The notes under the pieces are model-generated. The model made no database searches. It was given only the letters and a program-made list of their open reading frames with translations, and was not told where the DNA came from. The translations under genes were made by a program, and so were the position numbers. This document shows, piece after piece, positions 11,490-22,953 of a stretch of DNA of 64,000 nt (its first letter is position 1; every line of letters begins with the position of its first letter). Source of the stretch: Amyloporia xantha (taxonomy: Eukaryota > Basidiomycota > Agaricomycetes > Polyporales > Adustoporiaceae); the NCBI GenBank assembly GCA_036971615.1, contig JAYKKR010000009.1, positions 558,001 to 622,000 on the forward strand, given 5' to 3'.

Positions 11490-12400
11490 AAAGTTAGTTA
11501 TGAATATGAACGAAAGCACTGTCAAATACACGGATTCGGACGTACAGTGCGTTGTGTACGGCGCCATCTGCGTAGGTGAAGGGATTCTGCATGATGAGCT
11601 TGGTGGAGGTCTGCGACAAACGATGGTTACTGGGAAATAGGGCATCGCCTCGTTGATATGGGGCTGGAAGAATCGCTTGTCGGGGTACGAATACACGGAA
11701 CATGACCCATGTCGAAACCTTCCAAATAGGTGTGTTACGGCACCTTGTTGCAGCTCTACGCCTCACCGTGAGAATCTCTCAGCATCACTACCTAGCGCGA
11801 CTACCGAACGCTGCAAGCTTGCGCACCTTCATTTCGTGGTCACTCTTGGCGACAACCGTGCATACTTCGCGCCGCAGTCTCTGCCACTTGTCGACACCGT
11901 CTCCCTGACGGTCTGGCGCGCGCGCCAGGACCGCGGGAGCAGTGAGAACGTCACGGTATGGCGCGTTCCCTCGTTAAGCCGAGAATATGCTTGCTAACGC
12001 ATTTATCGACACCTGGCTCCCGTACCGCTCTCGCATCTTGCCCAGCGCCATGCCTAAGCATTCAATTGCGGAGGATTGCAGTCCTAGGTGAATGATTCGT
12101 ACGTTTGCGAGCGAGGGTGAGCGCACGTAAATAGATTCTTCAAAATGGCGCTGATCAATAGTCTTCTCAACTAGGATGGCGGGATGGTCTTCTGTTACCG
12201 TGTCCTGCGGGAAGCCCAGGCTGATTGTGCGCTTCGTGCCGTCAGACCTCGTTATCCGATGTTCTGGGACTCGCGGAATTGGCTACAAGTCATGTATATG
12301 TCGTCTCAAACTATTTCATATCGCTTTCACTGTAAGTAATTCGATTTTCTGTCGGAAAGAATGCACATACCGTTAAACGCGACTCGATCTCGGAGTCGCA

Positions 12401-12455
12401 GTTGAAGTCAAAGTCGAAATTGAAGTCGAAGTCGAAGTCGAAGTTGAGATTGCGA
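12401..12455. repeat. Degenerate GAAGTC hexanucleotide tract
   Basis: Imperfect repeats of GAAGTC / AAAGTC / GAAGTT form the core. Scattered related hexamers (GGAGTC, GGAAGTC, GAGTCG) extend from about 12381 to 12590. All reading frames through it look simple (alternating Asp/Phe on the minus strand). This fits a microsatellite-derived tract better than a coding one. Confidence 0.7.
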
Positions 12456-12824
12456 TCGAAATGAATGGCCAAGTGGAAGTCGGAATCAACTTTATTGCGA
12501 GTTGAATTCTTTAAGTGGAAATGGAAGTCGACATCGTTTAGAAATGGGTATCGAAATGGATTTCGGAGTCGCTGAGAGTCGCTGAATGGATGCCCGTACC
12601 ATGATCGGTCAGCGCACGCTGAACGGATATGATACGTGCCCTGCGGACGAACATGGTAAATGAACGTAGAATTTCCCAGAGTGTCCGGGCACAATCACGC
12701 AACATTTACGTAGGATTTTCTTTACCGTTTACGCTGGCGAACATATGAACTTTCTGAACAAAGCTCGGGGCGAACATTATAGTATCCGGGGATTCTCGTA
12801 GCATGTGCGTTGAATGACTCGTAC

Positions 12825-13107
12825 CCGGACATTAGAATGTCCGGAGCATGCATGGCCGGATAACATTATCCAGCCATCTTGAATATCCGCAAGATTTTCA
12901 CTCGACGATAATCCAACGGACATCGTGACGTATATTCGGAGGCCGCTCACGCTGGATGTTAGGTACAATGTCCGGAGCACCGGATATGTAACGAGCATGG
13001 AAAATAAACTATACAATGTCCGGGGGCTTAACATCCTCCAGCAATTTAACCACACCGAAGGATGTTCGGTGGATGTTCGGGGGCCGTACATTATATTCTG
13101 CCCCCAG
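12825..13107. promoter_or_regulatory. Array of AATGTCCGG motifs with inverted copies
   Basis: AATGTCCGG occurs at 12836-12844, 12967-12975 and 13015-13023, and its complement CCGGACATT at 12825-12833. The first two make a perfect 9-bp inverted repeat with a 2-bp spacer. A related GGATGTTCGG occurs twice (13060-13069, 13071-13080), facing an upstream AACATCC. The region ends with a gggggc...gccccc hairpin (about 13079-13106). It lies 0.75-1.0 kb upstream of PBP1. It could be a cluster of protein-binding sites or a decayed small mobile element. The role is not known. Confidence 0.4.
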
Positions 13108-13849
13108 TGATAAGGGAGTTGTTGTGGTGGCGAGGGCAAGGCTTCTGGTGGATATACAAGGGTATACAGCAGGGTGATGGCCGTCGAGAGGAAGCGGCGG
13201 CGGCAATGAGCGGTTCGCGGAGGAAAGTCGAGAACGCCGTCCAGACAGTACACGCCCCCGCCTGGTCCCCGGCCACCCCGGGCACGGACCAGCTGCCCTC
13301 TCCTGCGAGCAGTGGCGACGTTCGCTGCATGCGAGGTCGACAGAGGCTGGCGTAGCCGACGACGCAGGCAGAATGATACCAGATAAATGAGAGGGCGAGG
13401 GCGACGGGAAGGAAAGGGATCGAGGGCGGGAAGGGGATGGCTGGGGTCCTTATTTGGAAAGCGAGACGGTTGTGAGGAAATTGGGAATATTGCATCGAAT
13501 TATCGTTCTCTCCCCCGACATCATCGTCGACGACCGCCCCCGTCTCTCTTCTGCCCTACGCAGCACAGGCCTCTTCGTGATCTTATCCACAGGTCGGTCT
13601 GCCCCAACTTCACCTCGACTTCAAGCCAGTCCCGTCAGTGTTCAGCGTGCGCTGCCCTGCAAGCTTGTCTCGACTCCATTTCCTTTCCGAGTTTACTTTC
13701 TTACCTCTGTTTCGCTCTTGTCTTCCCCGTTCCCAGTTCTCTGTCCTGTGTTCTCTACCTTCCTCCATCTGCCATCCGAGTTCGATCTCCTCTTTGTCTT
13801 CCTCCCCTCAGCCTCCTAAGTTGTCCACGACCCCACGAACACTCCGCTG

Positions 13850-16800
13850 ATGGCCACCACCGCCAGACAGCCCAAGCCCCAGCGCAAGGGCATGCCAGAG
13901 TCTGCTGCCCGGTACGTACTTCCCTATTCCCCCTCTCCTCTCCTATCTTCGCCCCTTCTTCTCTCAGCGCCGCTTCCATTCTCATGACGCTGACCCTGTT
14001 CGCATTCCTTTGCAGCCGCCCTTCCGCCTGGTCTGGCCCGCGCGCCTCTCCGACCTTCTCGCCCGGCCAGCCCAACTCTCGTCTCCCGCCCACGAGTCCT
14101 GGCGCCTTCCCGCCCCTCGGTCACTCGCCGTCCCCCGCCCCCAACGGCACAGGCACTCCTACGCCTCCGCCCCGCACAGACAAGGAGGCGCCCCACGAAC
14201 GCATTCTCGCCCAGTTGTCCGGACTCACGGTACGCCTCTCTGCGCTTGAATAGTTAGTAGCACCGCTCACCGCTCGCTGTCCGTGTCTCCACACCGGCTC
14301 TGTCTTCTTCTCCCTCACAACTCACAACCCTAACCCACCTCTCGCGCTCTTCCACGCCCATCTCTGACAGGGCACTACCATCACCCTCTCTACGAAAACG
14401 CACGCCCGCTATGAGGGCGTGGTCGGGTCTACTACCTCCGCCGAGGGCGACACCATCGGGGTCACGCTCCACAAGGCTAAGGACCTTACGCGCCCCAACG
14501 AGCCGACCAAGGACCCGCTGTTCGTCGCCGCGACGAACATCGAGCAGTGGAGCAGCGGGCCTGCGGATGCGAGTGTAGGCGCAGGCGTGACGGAGAACGG
14601 GGCGAATGGGATTAATGGGGATAGTGAGTGTTTTTCGTCCGACTCCGGGATTTTGGGTTTTTTTGAGTGGGTTCGGCGCATGTTGTGTGTGTTTTCTGCG
14701 GCTCGGATTGAGTTCGGTCTGGCTATATGCGGATGCTGGCGACTACTGCTGCGGTACTACTCGCCGGAAATCTGACCGACCACGCCGCAGTTTGCGGTGT
14801 TGTGTCGTTGGAGGAATGCCGTGGTCGAGGCTTAGAACGGGCGGGTGGACATGTGTGCACCCGCTACTTTATTCTTTCACATACTCGCTTTTCTCCTTAG
14901 CTGGTGCATAGTACTCCTGCCGCCTCAGACGGCTGTGTTTGGGCGTATGGGTCTTTGAGGACCGATATGCTGTAGGTTCTCTCGCATTGCTCGTACGAAC
15001 TGGCCAGCGATCGGCCTAGGCCTGCGTGTCCTCTTTCGGATCGTATCTCACACTCTCCGGAATGGGTTGGTGTCGTGGATCTCCCACTTTTCTGGTCACA
15101 CATCGGGGACAGTGTGGAGATTGCAGATAGGGCTTGGGCATGTGGTCTTTAGGTTTATGGCTGTAGTGCCTTGTGTCTGATCGTATAACACCCCGACGGA
15201 GGATGCAGCGGGAAACCGGGCCAGCCTCCTGGATGCTGGCCTAGATGTTGACGTTTTGACGTTTTGACGCCTCAGGGCTGGTGATTCTCGTTGATCCTGC
15301 AGGGTTTGGCCTACATTCTGCATGAACTGATGGGCTTCGAAAAAAGATGATGCATCGAATGGTGGCTCATAGCTGACTGGCCTTCTTCCGCTCCGTCTTC
15401 AGGCTTCAAGACAGACACCGATATCAGTAAGACGAACATGCTCCGGCGCGAGCGCGAGCTCCAGGCGTGGCAGCCGTCGGACGACGCCTCCGCTGCTCCC
15501 GCCACCTCTACGTCGCCTCCGCCTGGCTCCACCACCGCCACTAACGCCAGTGCGAACGCAAACGCGAACGCGAATGGCGGAGCACGGGATGAGCAGACGT
15601 TTGGCCCTCTTGCGGGCGGTGCGGGGGGCTGGGATCAGTTTGCGGCCAACGAGCGGCTTTTCGGCGTCACGGGCGGGTTCGACGAGGACGTGTATACGAC
15701 GAAGCTGGATCGGAATGCGCCGGACTTCAAGGAGCGGGAGAGGAGGGCGGCGGCGATCGCGAATGAGATTATGCAGGTGCGGGATTCCGTCAATGCTTTC
15801 TTCCATCGGAGTGGGTTGCTTATGTTGGATGGTCTTCGCGTCGCGGTGAGCAGAGCACGGCGAATAACGTGCACGTTGCAGAGGAGCGGACGCAGAACTT
15901 TGTGGGTGATAGTACGAACGAGGAGGATCGGTGCGTGCATTAGTCCTTCCTCTCCCGCGCGCGATGATCCTATGTCTTGCTCTGCGTTTGTGTAGGTACG
16001 GCGCTGTAGTCCGCAGCGCCAACGCGTACGTTCCCCCCGGTGCGCGTAAGACGAATAGCGCTTCGCCTGCGCAGGTGCCAGGGAAACCGGAGGGGAAGAC
16101 GGATGTCCCGAAGGTTGCCGTCAACGCGCCGGACGGTTCCTCTGCCCCTGCAGAAATAAAGCCGAAGGCGGGGTCGCCTGCTCCGGGCGGGAACAAGGTG
16201 CGTCGTGGTCAGTGCGCAGGAGGCAGATTTGTTCTCATTGGCGTTGTCGTTACTTTGCTCTGCTGTCGTCTCTGCGTGCGGTTGGTTGATGCTGCTGCTA
16301 CTGCTGCTGCTGCTACTGGTGGACTGCGTGGGTAGCCTGCGGCGGATGCGGTCCCTGCGTTCCGCGAGTTCGTGTCGAGCGAGAGGGACCGTCTGATGAA
16401 GAAGAAGCAGGCGCTGATGAAGAACGAGATGGACAAGCGCGTGGCGGAGCTGGTCAAGTTCAGTCAGAGCTTCAAAGGTGCGTACGGCTCGTCGTGAACA
16501 TGGCATCGGTGTTCAGTGAATACTAACGTCCACGTTCGTCCTTTGTAGCTCAACAAGCCCATCCCAGACGACCTCGTCCCTATCCTTGCCAAAGACGAAG
16601 AGAAGCAGCGCCAGATTCGCGAGAAGTCTACCAAGGATGCTGAGTCCTCGCATGCTCGCTCCATTGGCATTAGCACCACGACCGTAGCCGCTCCCACTGT
16701 CGCTCGTGCACCGCCTGCTTTCACCTCGAACCCCCCAGCGTCCGCGAAGCCCCCTTCTGCCCAGCCCGCCTGCCGTCAAGGCCGCCGCCACGGGAGCACA

Positions 16801-18250
16801 GAAGACGTCTGCGCAAAGCAAATCGGCCGAGGCGAAGGGCAGGCTCAGCATGTTCATTCAGCCAATCCCTCCGTTCAAGGGCAGTAAGCGTATGTCGTCG
16901 GTACCTCAGTCGGGTGCAGCTGCTACTAGCGGCGCGGGTGGGCGGACGCAGAGCGGACTGGCCGCAGCGTCGGGCGCGACTAGCCCGTTGTCCCCGACGG
17001 CGGCAGCGAACAATAGGCTGAATGTGAATGCTTCGTCGTTCAGGCCCACAGTCAAGTCGGTCTCGCCTCCTGTAAGTTTTATTATTACTTAGAATCCGGC
17101 TGCGCGTTGTCCTTTGAAGAAGGTGCTGATTGATGCGGCTGCTTGTCTTCAGGCTGTCTCGCCCAACCTCAATGGCACGTCTTCATCTACTGCGTCTCCT
17201 AAGCCGAAGGCTGCAGATAGCGCAGCATCCCCGCAGACCCAGGGTCCTCCGAACCCATTCTTCGGCACGCGGGTAATAAAGAAAGGTCCCCTTGTGCACA
17301 TCAAAGATGACTTCAATCCGTTCAAAGTACCACAAGGTTGTTGATGCGGCGCAAGTCGGTACGTACCCCTATTCAGCTTGTATGCGGGGAGATATAGATA
17401 GACCTGACGTGTCCTTTTTCTTTATTGTTCCACAGCTCCGACGTGGCCTTTCAATGGAAAGCGTTATATGCAGATGTTCCCTCCGCTGCAGGCTCAGCCA
17501 CAGCCACAGTCCCCGCCCATGGCACACCCCCTGCCACCCCCAATCCCCCCGCCCTCGTACGAAGAAGACAGTGCTGCGCAGGCTGCTGCTCGCGGTCAGT
17601 ACGTCTATGCCTATCCTCAGTATGGTTACCCGGGACAGGTGAGACTTTAGTCCTTTTTGACATGAGGTGTCAGCTCATAAACTTCTCGTCTGCAGCCGAT
17701 GATGCCTGGTATGGGCCCGCCCCCACATGGTGCTTATATGCATCCGCCGTTCATGCAGCCCATGCCCTATCCCCACATGCCTCCAAATGGTTTGTACATC
17801 TCATCTGTTGTCACTTTCACTGTTTCTGACGCCCCTTCCAAAATGTAATAGGTATGTATCCTGCCCCTGGTATGGGTCAGATGCCTCGTAAGTTTCGTTT
17901 CGCACTTATCATAGAATGTAAGAGGATCTGATTCCCGTCTCTCCAGCACCACAAGCCTACATGCAACCCCCTCCCCCCGGTGCTTATCCTACTCCGCCTA
18001 ACGGCGCCGGTCCACGGCCATCCATGCCCCCGACCCCCATTCCGTCTCACGCTCATCCATACTACCACCAGAGCCCTCAATGTGAGTAGCAGCACCTTTT
18101 TACGTCAATTTCTTCTATAATAAGTGTCCTCGCCCAGTACAACATGCAATGCCCTACCCTATGATGATGCCTCCCCCAGGGCCTCCCCCTCATCCATACG
18201 ATGGCTCACAGGCCCCGCCCGTCCCCATGGGCGGTGTCGGCCATGCTTAA
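13850..18250 (+). CDS. PBP1: Ataxin-2 / Pbp1 homologue (poly(A)-binding-protein partner)
   Basis: Ataxin-2 family proteins bind poly(A)-binding protein and act in mRNA stability, polyadenylation and stress granules in the cytoplasm. Fourteen exons encode about 875 residues. The start MATTARQPKPQRKG (13850-13911) is followed by an Lsm (SM-like) domain in exons 2-3 (GTTITLSTKTHARYEGVVG). The LsmAD domain is in exons 4-6 (WDQFAANERLFGVTGGFDED; NEEDRYGAVVRSANAYVPPG). A PAM2 motif for the PABP MLLE domain (LNVNASSFRP) lies near 17020-17050. The tail is rich in Pro, Met, Gly and Tyr. Three apparent +1 frame breaks occur: at the exon 7 donor (16472-16479), at a C run (16731-16736 or 16750-16754), and at AAA 17324-17326, where FNPFK must join YHKVVDAAQV. 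The flanking sequence is well conserved, so I treat the gene as functional and the breaks as probable sequence errors. It converges with BUB1. Confidence 0.93.
14624..15402 (+). other. Unusually long intron (779 nt) in PBP1
   Basis: Donor gtgagt at 14624 and acceptor cttcag at 15402 join AATGGGGATA to GCTTCAAG in phase, giving DSFKTDTDIS. Most other introns in the window are 45-150 nt. No long open frame or repeat explains the extra length. A short gacgttttgacgttttgacg repeat lies near 15247-15267. Confidence 0.7.
16284..16320 (+). repeat. Imperfect TGC/ACT trinucleotide repeat in a PBP1 intron
   Basis: The intron at 16198-16335 contains gatgctgctgctactgctgc followed by further gctgct units. 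It is intronic, so it is not translated in the spliced message. Confidence 0.7.
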
Positions 18251-18600
18251 GCTTACGACGACATTATATTGCTGCGTACGGTCCAACGCTGCCTGCCCTG
18301 GTGCGATGATGAGCAGGAGGCGGTGGCTGATTGTATGTAGGGGCCGCGAGCTTCAGCGCGGAGCGAGCAGAGCGGTTCTGTGTGTACTATCGTCGCGATC
18401 CAGTGTTGTCCTTTGGGTCTGTCATGTTGTTCGCTGCAATTTGTTGTGATGCAATGCAAAACGGATTAAAAAATGAAACAGCTGGTGTTCATGATACATA
18501 ATGCATGATACGTACAGTATGTCATGGTATGAAGTCGTGGTATACACAAATGCGTATGAGTTGTGAAAACGAAAAGTATATAATATACAAGGACGGGAAT
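18251..18600. other. Convergent 3' region of PBP1 and BUB1
   Basis: This is the 350 bp between the two stop codons. It is AT-rich towards 18460-18600 (attaaaaaatgaaa near 18465) and presumably holds both polyadenylation regions. No gene is seen. Confidence 0.5.
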
Positions 18601-21600
18601 TCATCGACCGTCCTTACCTCCAAGAATGGAGATTCCAATCTTCTTGAGCAGTCCTTTTAGCGTATTGCTCGCCCGATTACAATTAGCCTGCAACCATGTC
18701 TCCATTTCGGTTCGTAGCTCCGCCATCTCGTCGCATAGAGGTAGCTGACCGTCCGGTCGTATGAGGCACGGATTCAAAGAGTAGGTCGAATAACCGTGTC
18801 CATAGCTCAACCTGCCAGTATCGCTTCATAGGTGTCGCCAGCTTATACCGCGTAGCGCTGTCTCCGGACTGTACTGGAACAGCAACAACCGACGAGGATT
18901 CAATATACTTGCCGTAGAGCATACAATAGATTATGCCAGCAAGCCCGAAGTAATCGGTTTGATATGTCCATGGCCTGTTCTCCCGAATCTCGAGGCAGTC
19001 TCGCGCATCAGTTGGCCACTCTGCTATGTATTGCTGGCCAGCGGGGAACAATCTCGTGTCAATGGTGCGACCGAAATCAATCATCTTGATGCCTTTGTAA
19101 CTCCATCCACCTTCTCCAGACGGTGAATACATGCTCGACCACGCTGATGCTGGTCCGGGTACGTCTTCGAGGCGTAGCAGACAATTGTCGATCTTGACAT
19201 CGCCATGAATGAAACCTGCTCTGTGCATCCCCTCCAAGAGGCGTATAAGCTCAATGGCGAAGAACATGACCAGGAGCTCATCCAGACAGGCACCCTGTTG
19301 CGTGACACCAGCCTGGGCCGCCCGGTTCACGATGTCCAGGAGGGTACCCTGTTTACACAGTTCCAGAACAAGGAAACTCTCGTCTTGGAATGCATACAGA
19401 GCTTGTGGCAGCACAATAGATTGCTGGAGGCGTGTCGGCAATGTGCGATGTATTTGCCGAAGGACATGGAATTCCCAGAGGTTGCGAGGTTTGACCACCT
19501 TCAACGCGATCCGCGATTTCTCATCCTGATCTTCATCTTCGTCTTCGTCATCATCGCTGTGCGACATCATGTTGAGATCGACAGCCTCAAAAACGGCACC
19601 GAAGCCTCCTTCGCCCAGCTTGTCAATCACAGAAAATCGACGGTCGAACAGGGTGAGTGGCAAGGTCTCGGCGTCGTCCATCAGACGACTACTTGTTGTA
19701 TTGCCGCTATTCCGCCGAGACTTCTTCTTGGCGAATTTCTGGAGTGTATCGAGCTGATGCGCCTCTTGTTGCCTGAGATCATGGAAGTCATGATCTGGAG
19801 GGATGAGTGAGAGTAATGTTGCGATAATAGGCGGATCGAAAGGATTGCATGGATTTGCCGGCTTGAAGGAGGACGCCGCAGTCAGGGCATCGGACAAGCT
19901 GAGCATACCTGTCTTCTCCTCGATATATGCCATGGAAGAAGCCAGCTCGTTATGAGGATCCGATTGATGCTCCTGCTCCTCTTCCTCCCGCAGCTCGGCC
20001 GCAAGCTGCTCTGCTGTCTCGACAGGATCCCTATATACAGGTATCCCGTCGAGCACTTCATTAGGTGTCGTTGACCCCCGTGTGCTCACCGTAAACTCGA
20101 ATGTTCGCTCCGTGATAGGCGTCATGACATCGAATTCACCGAATCTCCCGCCTAAAGGCGCTCGACGACCAGTGTCATCTGCCTGGTCGTCGTATATGCT
20201 GTACTCCTCGCCGGCAGTCGCTTCCGCTTCGTTACCGTACTCTACAGGTTGTTCGAAGTATTCTTCATATTGTTCCTCGTATTCATCGTAAGACTCGTCT
20301 TCAACTTCGTCTGCCTGTTCTTCGGGCTCGACGACAGGTGGCGGTGCGAAGGCTCTAAAAGGTGTACGGTCGCCCAGAACGGCCCGTGCAGGAGGGGCAG
20401 GCTGTGGGTCCTCGTCATCGCCATCAACATAGGGTTTGAACGTAGTTGCCTGTGGAGCAGGCGGGTTCTCATTGCGTGTTGGGGGCCGACTGAACACTTT
20501 GACTGGATCCCTGAACGGCGTGAATACATTCGCACTTTCCACTGGGGAGATGCTGGCACTCTTGGCCTGTGCTTGCTCTTGTGTGAAGACATCTCGACGG
20601 GCTTGGGGTCTATCCTTTGGCACGGTTGATATAGGAGTAAATACGGCGGAGAATACCGGTGCTGGCTTAGACTCTTCAGCGACCGGCTTGAGGACATTCT
20701 GCGGTTTGAAAGTGGGCGCGTTCTCGTCTGGCCGACCAGAGGCTGGTGTAGTGGTGTCTTTAACAGACAATGCTCGCCTTCCAAGATTGGGTGTAAACGT
20801 GGGTAATTTAGTCGGTTGTTGTTCTGCGTCGACTAGCGGCTTGAACTATGGTCCGTTTAGGCCGGTTGGTATCCTTAGGAACTAGTTAACTCACCTTAGG
20901 TGGCGCCGCAGGTGTCGAATTTTCTTTTCGTCGGACGTTTTCGTCCACGAACGGCTGGAAGGCTGTTTCACGTCAGAAACTGCCCACCAGCCACCAGCTA
21001 CTGCACTCACTCGGGGTCTTTGCAGCCATATTAGTGTTCTCATTGCTCCTTGGGGTCTTCGCAGAGGCCATGGCATTCTCGTTGCTGAGTGCTCGAAAAT
21101 GATTGGGCAACGCGAGAGGCGTAACAGGCTCGATTTTCCGCACGGGTGCATGCTTGCTACCCGCCACTGCCCCGAAGCGCATAGACTTCTCGGGCGAGTT
21201 GTACATGCCGAAGACATCCGCCAGTGCCTCTTTCGTAGCGAGCGTGACCGTCGGCTCACCTGCAGCGAAGCCTTTCCGACCGGTAAACGTACGCGTCCCG
21301 CGGGGGCCATGACTCTCCTTGAAGTCTACGCGCACCATCTCCGACGCAGGTGGGCCCCACTTCTTTCCGAGAAGGCCCATCGAGCGTGCACGTGCCTCCT
21401 GCATGCTGTACTCAGTCCCTTCCTCAGTGAATAGCAGAGACAAGTTGAAGCGCAGTTTCTCGGGACGTTTGCCTGGAGCTGGCGGTGCAAGCATCGGCGC
21501 GTATCGGTCATGCTTCTCACTGGCTGTGCTGTTGGGCTGAGCAGAGCCAGACGACGTAGAAGAGGATGCATTAGATGAATGGTGCTTGAACGGGTTGCGG

Positions 21601-22195
21601 CGGAGGTCTTGAGTTTCGGGAGGTGCGTTTTTCCAGATGGAAGCAGACGAATGGGGATCGGAGAAGGGTGGTGCGCCAGAGCGGCCTTTGAATTCATCAT
21701 ACCGCCTCTTTAGTGGTTCAACGGGCCGCGCACGACGTTGGATACCCTGTTTATAGATCGTCTCAGCATCTGCACGCCTGCGGCGGCCGAAGAATTAGCA
21801 CGCAAAATCCGTGCAAAAGGGCGACAGCGTACCGGCCACTTCCTCTCCAAAGCCGCCGCGTACTCCCAATACGTCTGCGCATATACGGTGCCAATCCCGT
21901 TCGCTAGAAGGTAGGCGTAAATGATGGTCGGGTCTTCAACATGACTAGCATACAGCGACCATAGCTTGAGATATCTCAGATCTCCCTTGTATGCCGCATC
22001 GTCTTTGAACTGTCTCGTCGCCTCCTCCAGGAGCTCGAGTAACCCAGAGTACGGCAGCTGTGCCTGCTGATAATGGTCCAGCGTCCATTTAACAAAGCCG
22101 TCATAAGCCGTCAAGGGATCTGGGTCTTCCTGGAGAGCGGTCGCGATTTGTGTCCTGTAAAGCTCTCTCTTCTGCGAGAGTGTGTTGGCGGCCAT
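18601..22195 (-). CDS. BUB1: Spindle-checkpoint serine/threonine kinase Bub1
   Basis: Bub1 acts at kinetochores in the spindle assembly checkpoint and phosphorylates histone H2A. The N-terminal Mad3/BUB1 homology (TPR) region is clear (DPLTAYDGFVKWTLDHYQQA; AYLLANGIGTVYAQTYWEYA). A Bub3-binding GLEBS-like motif follows (TLATKEALADVFGMYNSPE, near 21190-21250). A long acidic disordered middle precedes a kinase domain. That domain has an intact glycine loop (GEGGFGAVFEA), lysine (ALKVVK), catalytic loop (HGDVKIDN) and DFG (IDFGRTIDT). The start at 22195 (MAANTLSQKREL) is the first ATG in frame with the TPR exon, and an upstream exon is possible. The main frame runs off into an unlikely tail after LFDLLFES. 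The proper end (LNPCLIRPDGQLPLCDEMAE ... GGKDGR-stop, 18601) is in the next frame, reached by shortening TTT to TT at 18776-18778. Confidence 0.93.
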
Positions 22196-22953
22196 GCCGG
22201 CCACAACGTTGGCGGCGATGGCGGCGATGTGGGGGTCGTTTGTCAATTGACATCTGGATCCACGAGCAGTGTTCAAGTCGCGTGCACGACGCGTCGGGCA
22301 CGTGATACGTGTCGCTATTCCTGCCAGCTTGAAGTTGATTTCTTTCTTTCCAACTCGAAAGTCAGCTTGTCTCTGAAGGGCTCTGAAAACTAGTGGAGAC
22401 TTGTTTTATTTTTCACCACTTATGCATCCGTCACATTCAAGGTGATTAGGGGCTTCCCTGAGCACAACGTCAGCAAGCGAGAACATGAATACGCGCTCTT
22501 GCCACTGCCGATTAGCGTGGGCTGTAGTGGACGCTACCCAGCGCTGTCTAGTGTGGTATGGATATCATTCTTAAGCCTGACTCCCTATGTATCTTCCTCT
22601 GAGAGCGATCGCTGTTTCTGTACCTGAGACAGACTGTCGGCCTCAGGGCGCGCCAGCTCACGTGCTGAGAACGACCTTCTACGCAAGGCCTGGGGACCCT
22701 CCTCAAGTCAGACCTCTGCTCGGTGAGGTTCTGAGTCTGTATTCGCGAAGTTGTCAAGTTTGTTTAGTCTCGGTCTCTATCCAGAAGTATTGCTCTTACG
22801 GCCCCCCGATCCGATTCGAGTGCGCCTGAAAGTTCGAGACGGGTGACGCGTGACACAGTGAGGTCCAGTGCTGTGGAGATTAGACGACGGACTCGTCTTA
22901 TGAGATACCGACCGTGCTAGCCATATTCTCGCGCTTACAGACTGGGATGATCC
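22196..22953. other. Divergent promoter region, BUB1 / Rho GEF
   Basis: This is about 760 bp between two divergent starts. No coding exon is supported and no clear TATA box or known cell-cycle box was found. Confidence 0.45.

Larger units (their letters stand above)
11490..13849. other. Gene-poor region before PBP1
   Basis: It holds short open frames on both strands at 11500-12000 that cannot be joined into a gene. It also contains the hexamer tract (12401-12455) and the AATGTCCGG motif array (12825-13107). From about 13490 to 13849 a strongly pyrimidine-rich tract leads to the PBP1 start, a pattern common in promoters and 5' leaders of well-expressed fungal genes. Confidence 0.5.

Noticed and set aside
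13387..13849. Upstream extension of the PBP1 frame
   Set aside because: The sequence is a pyrimidine-rich leader. The ATG at 13850 followed by a well-formed intron fits the family's short start better.
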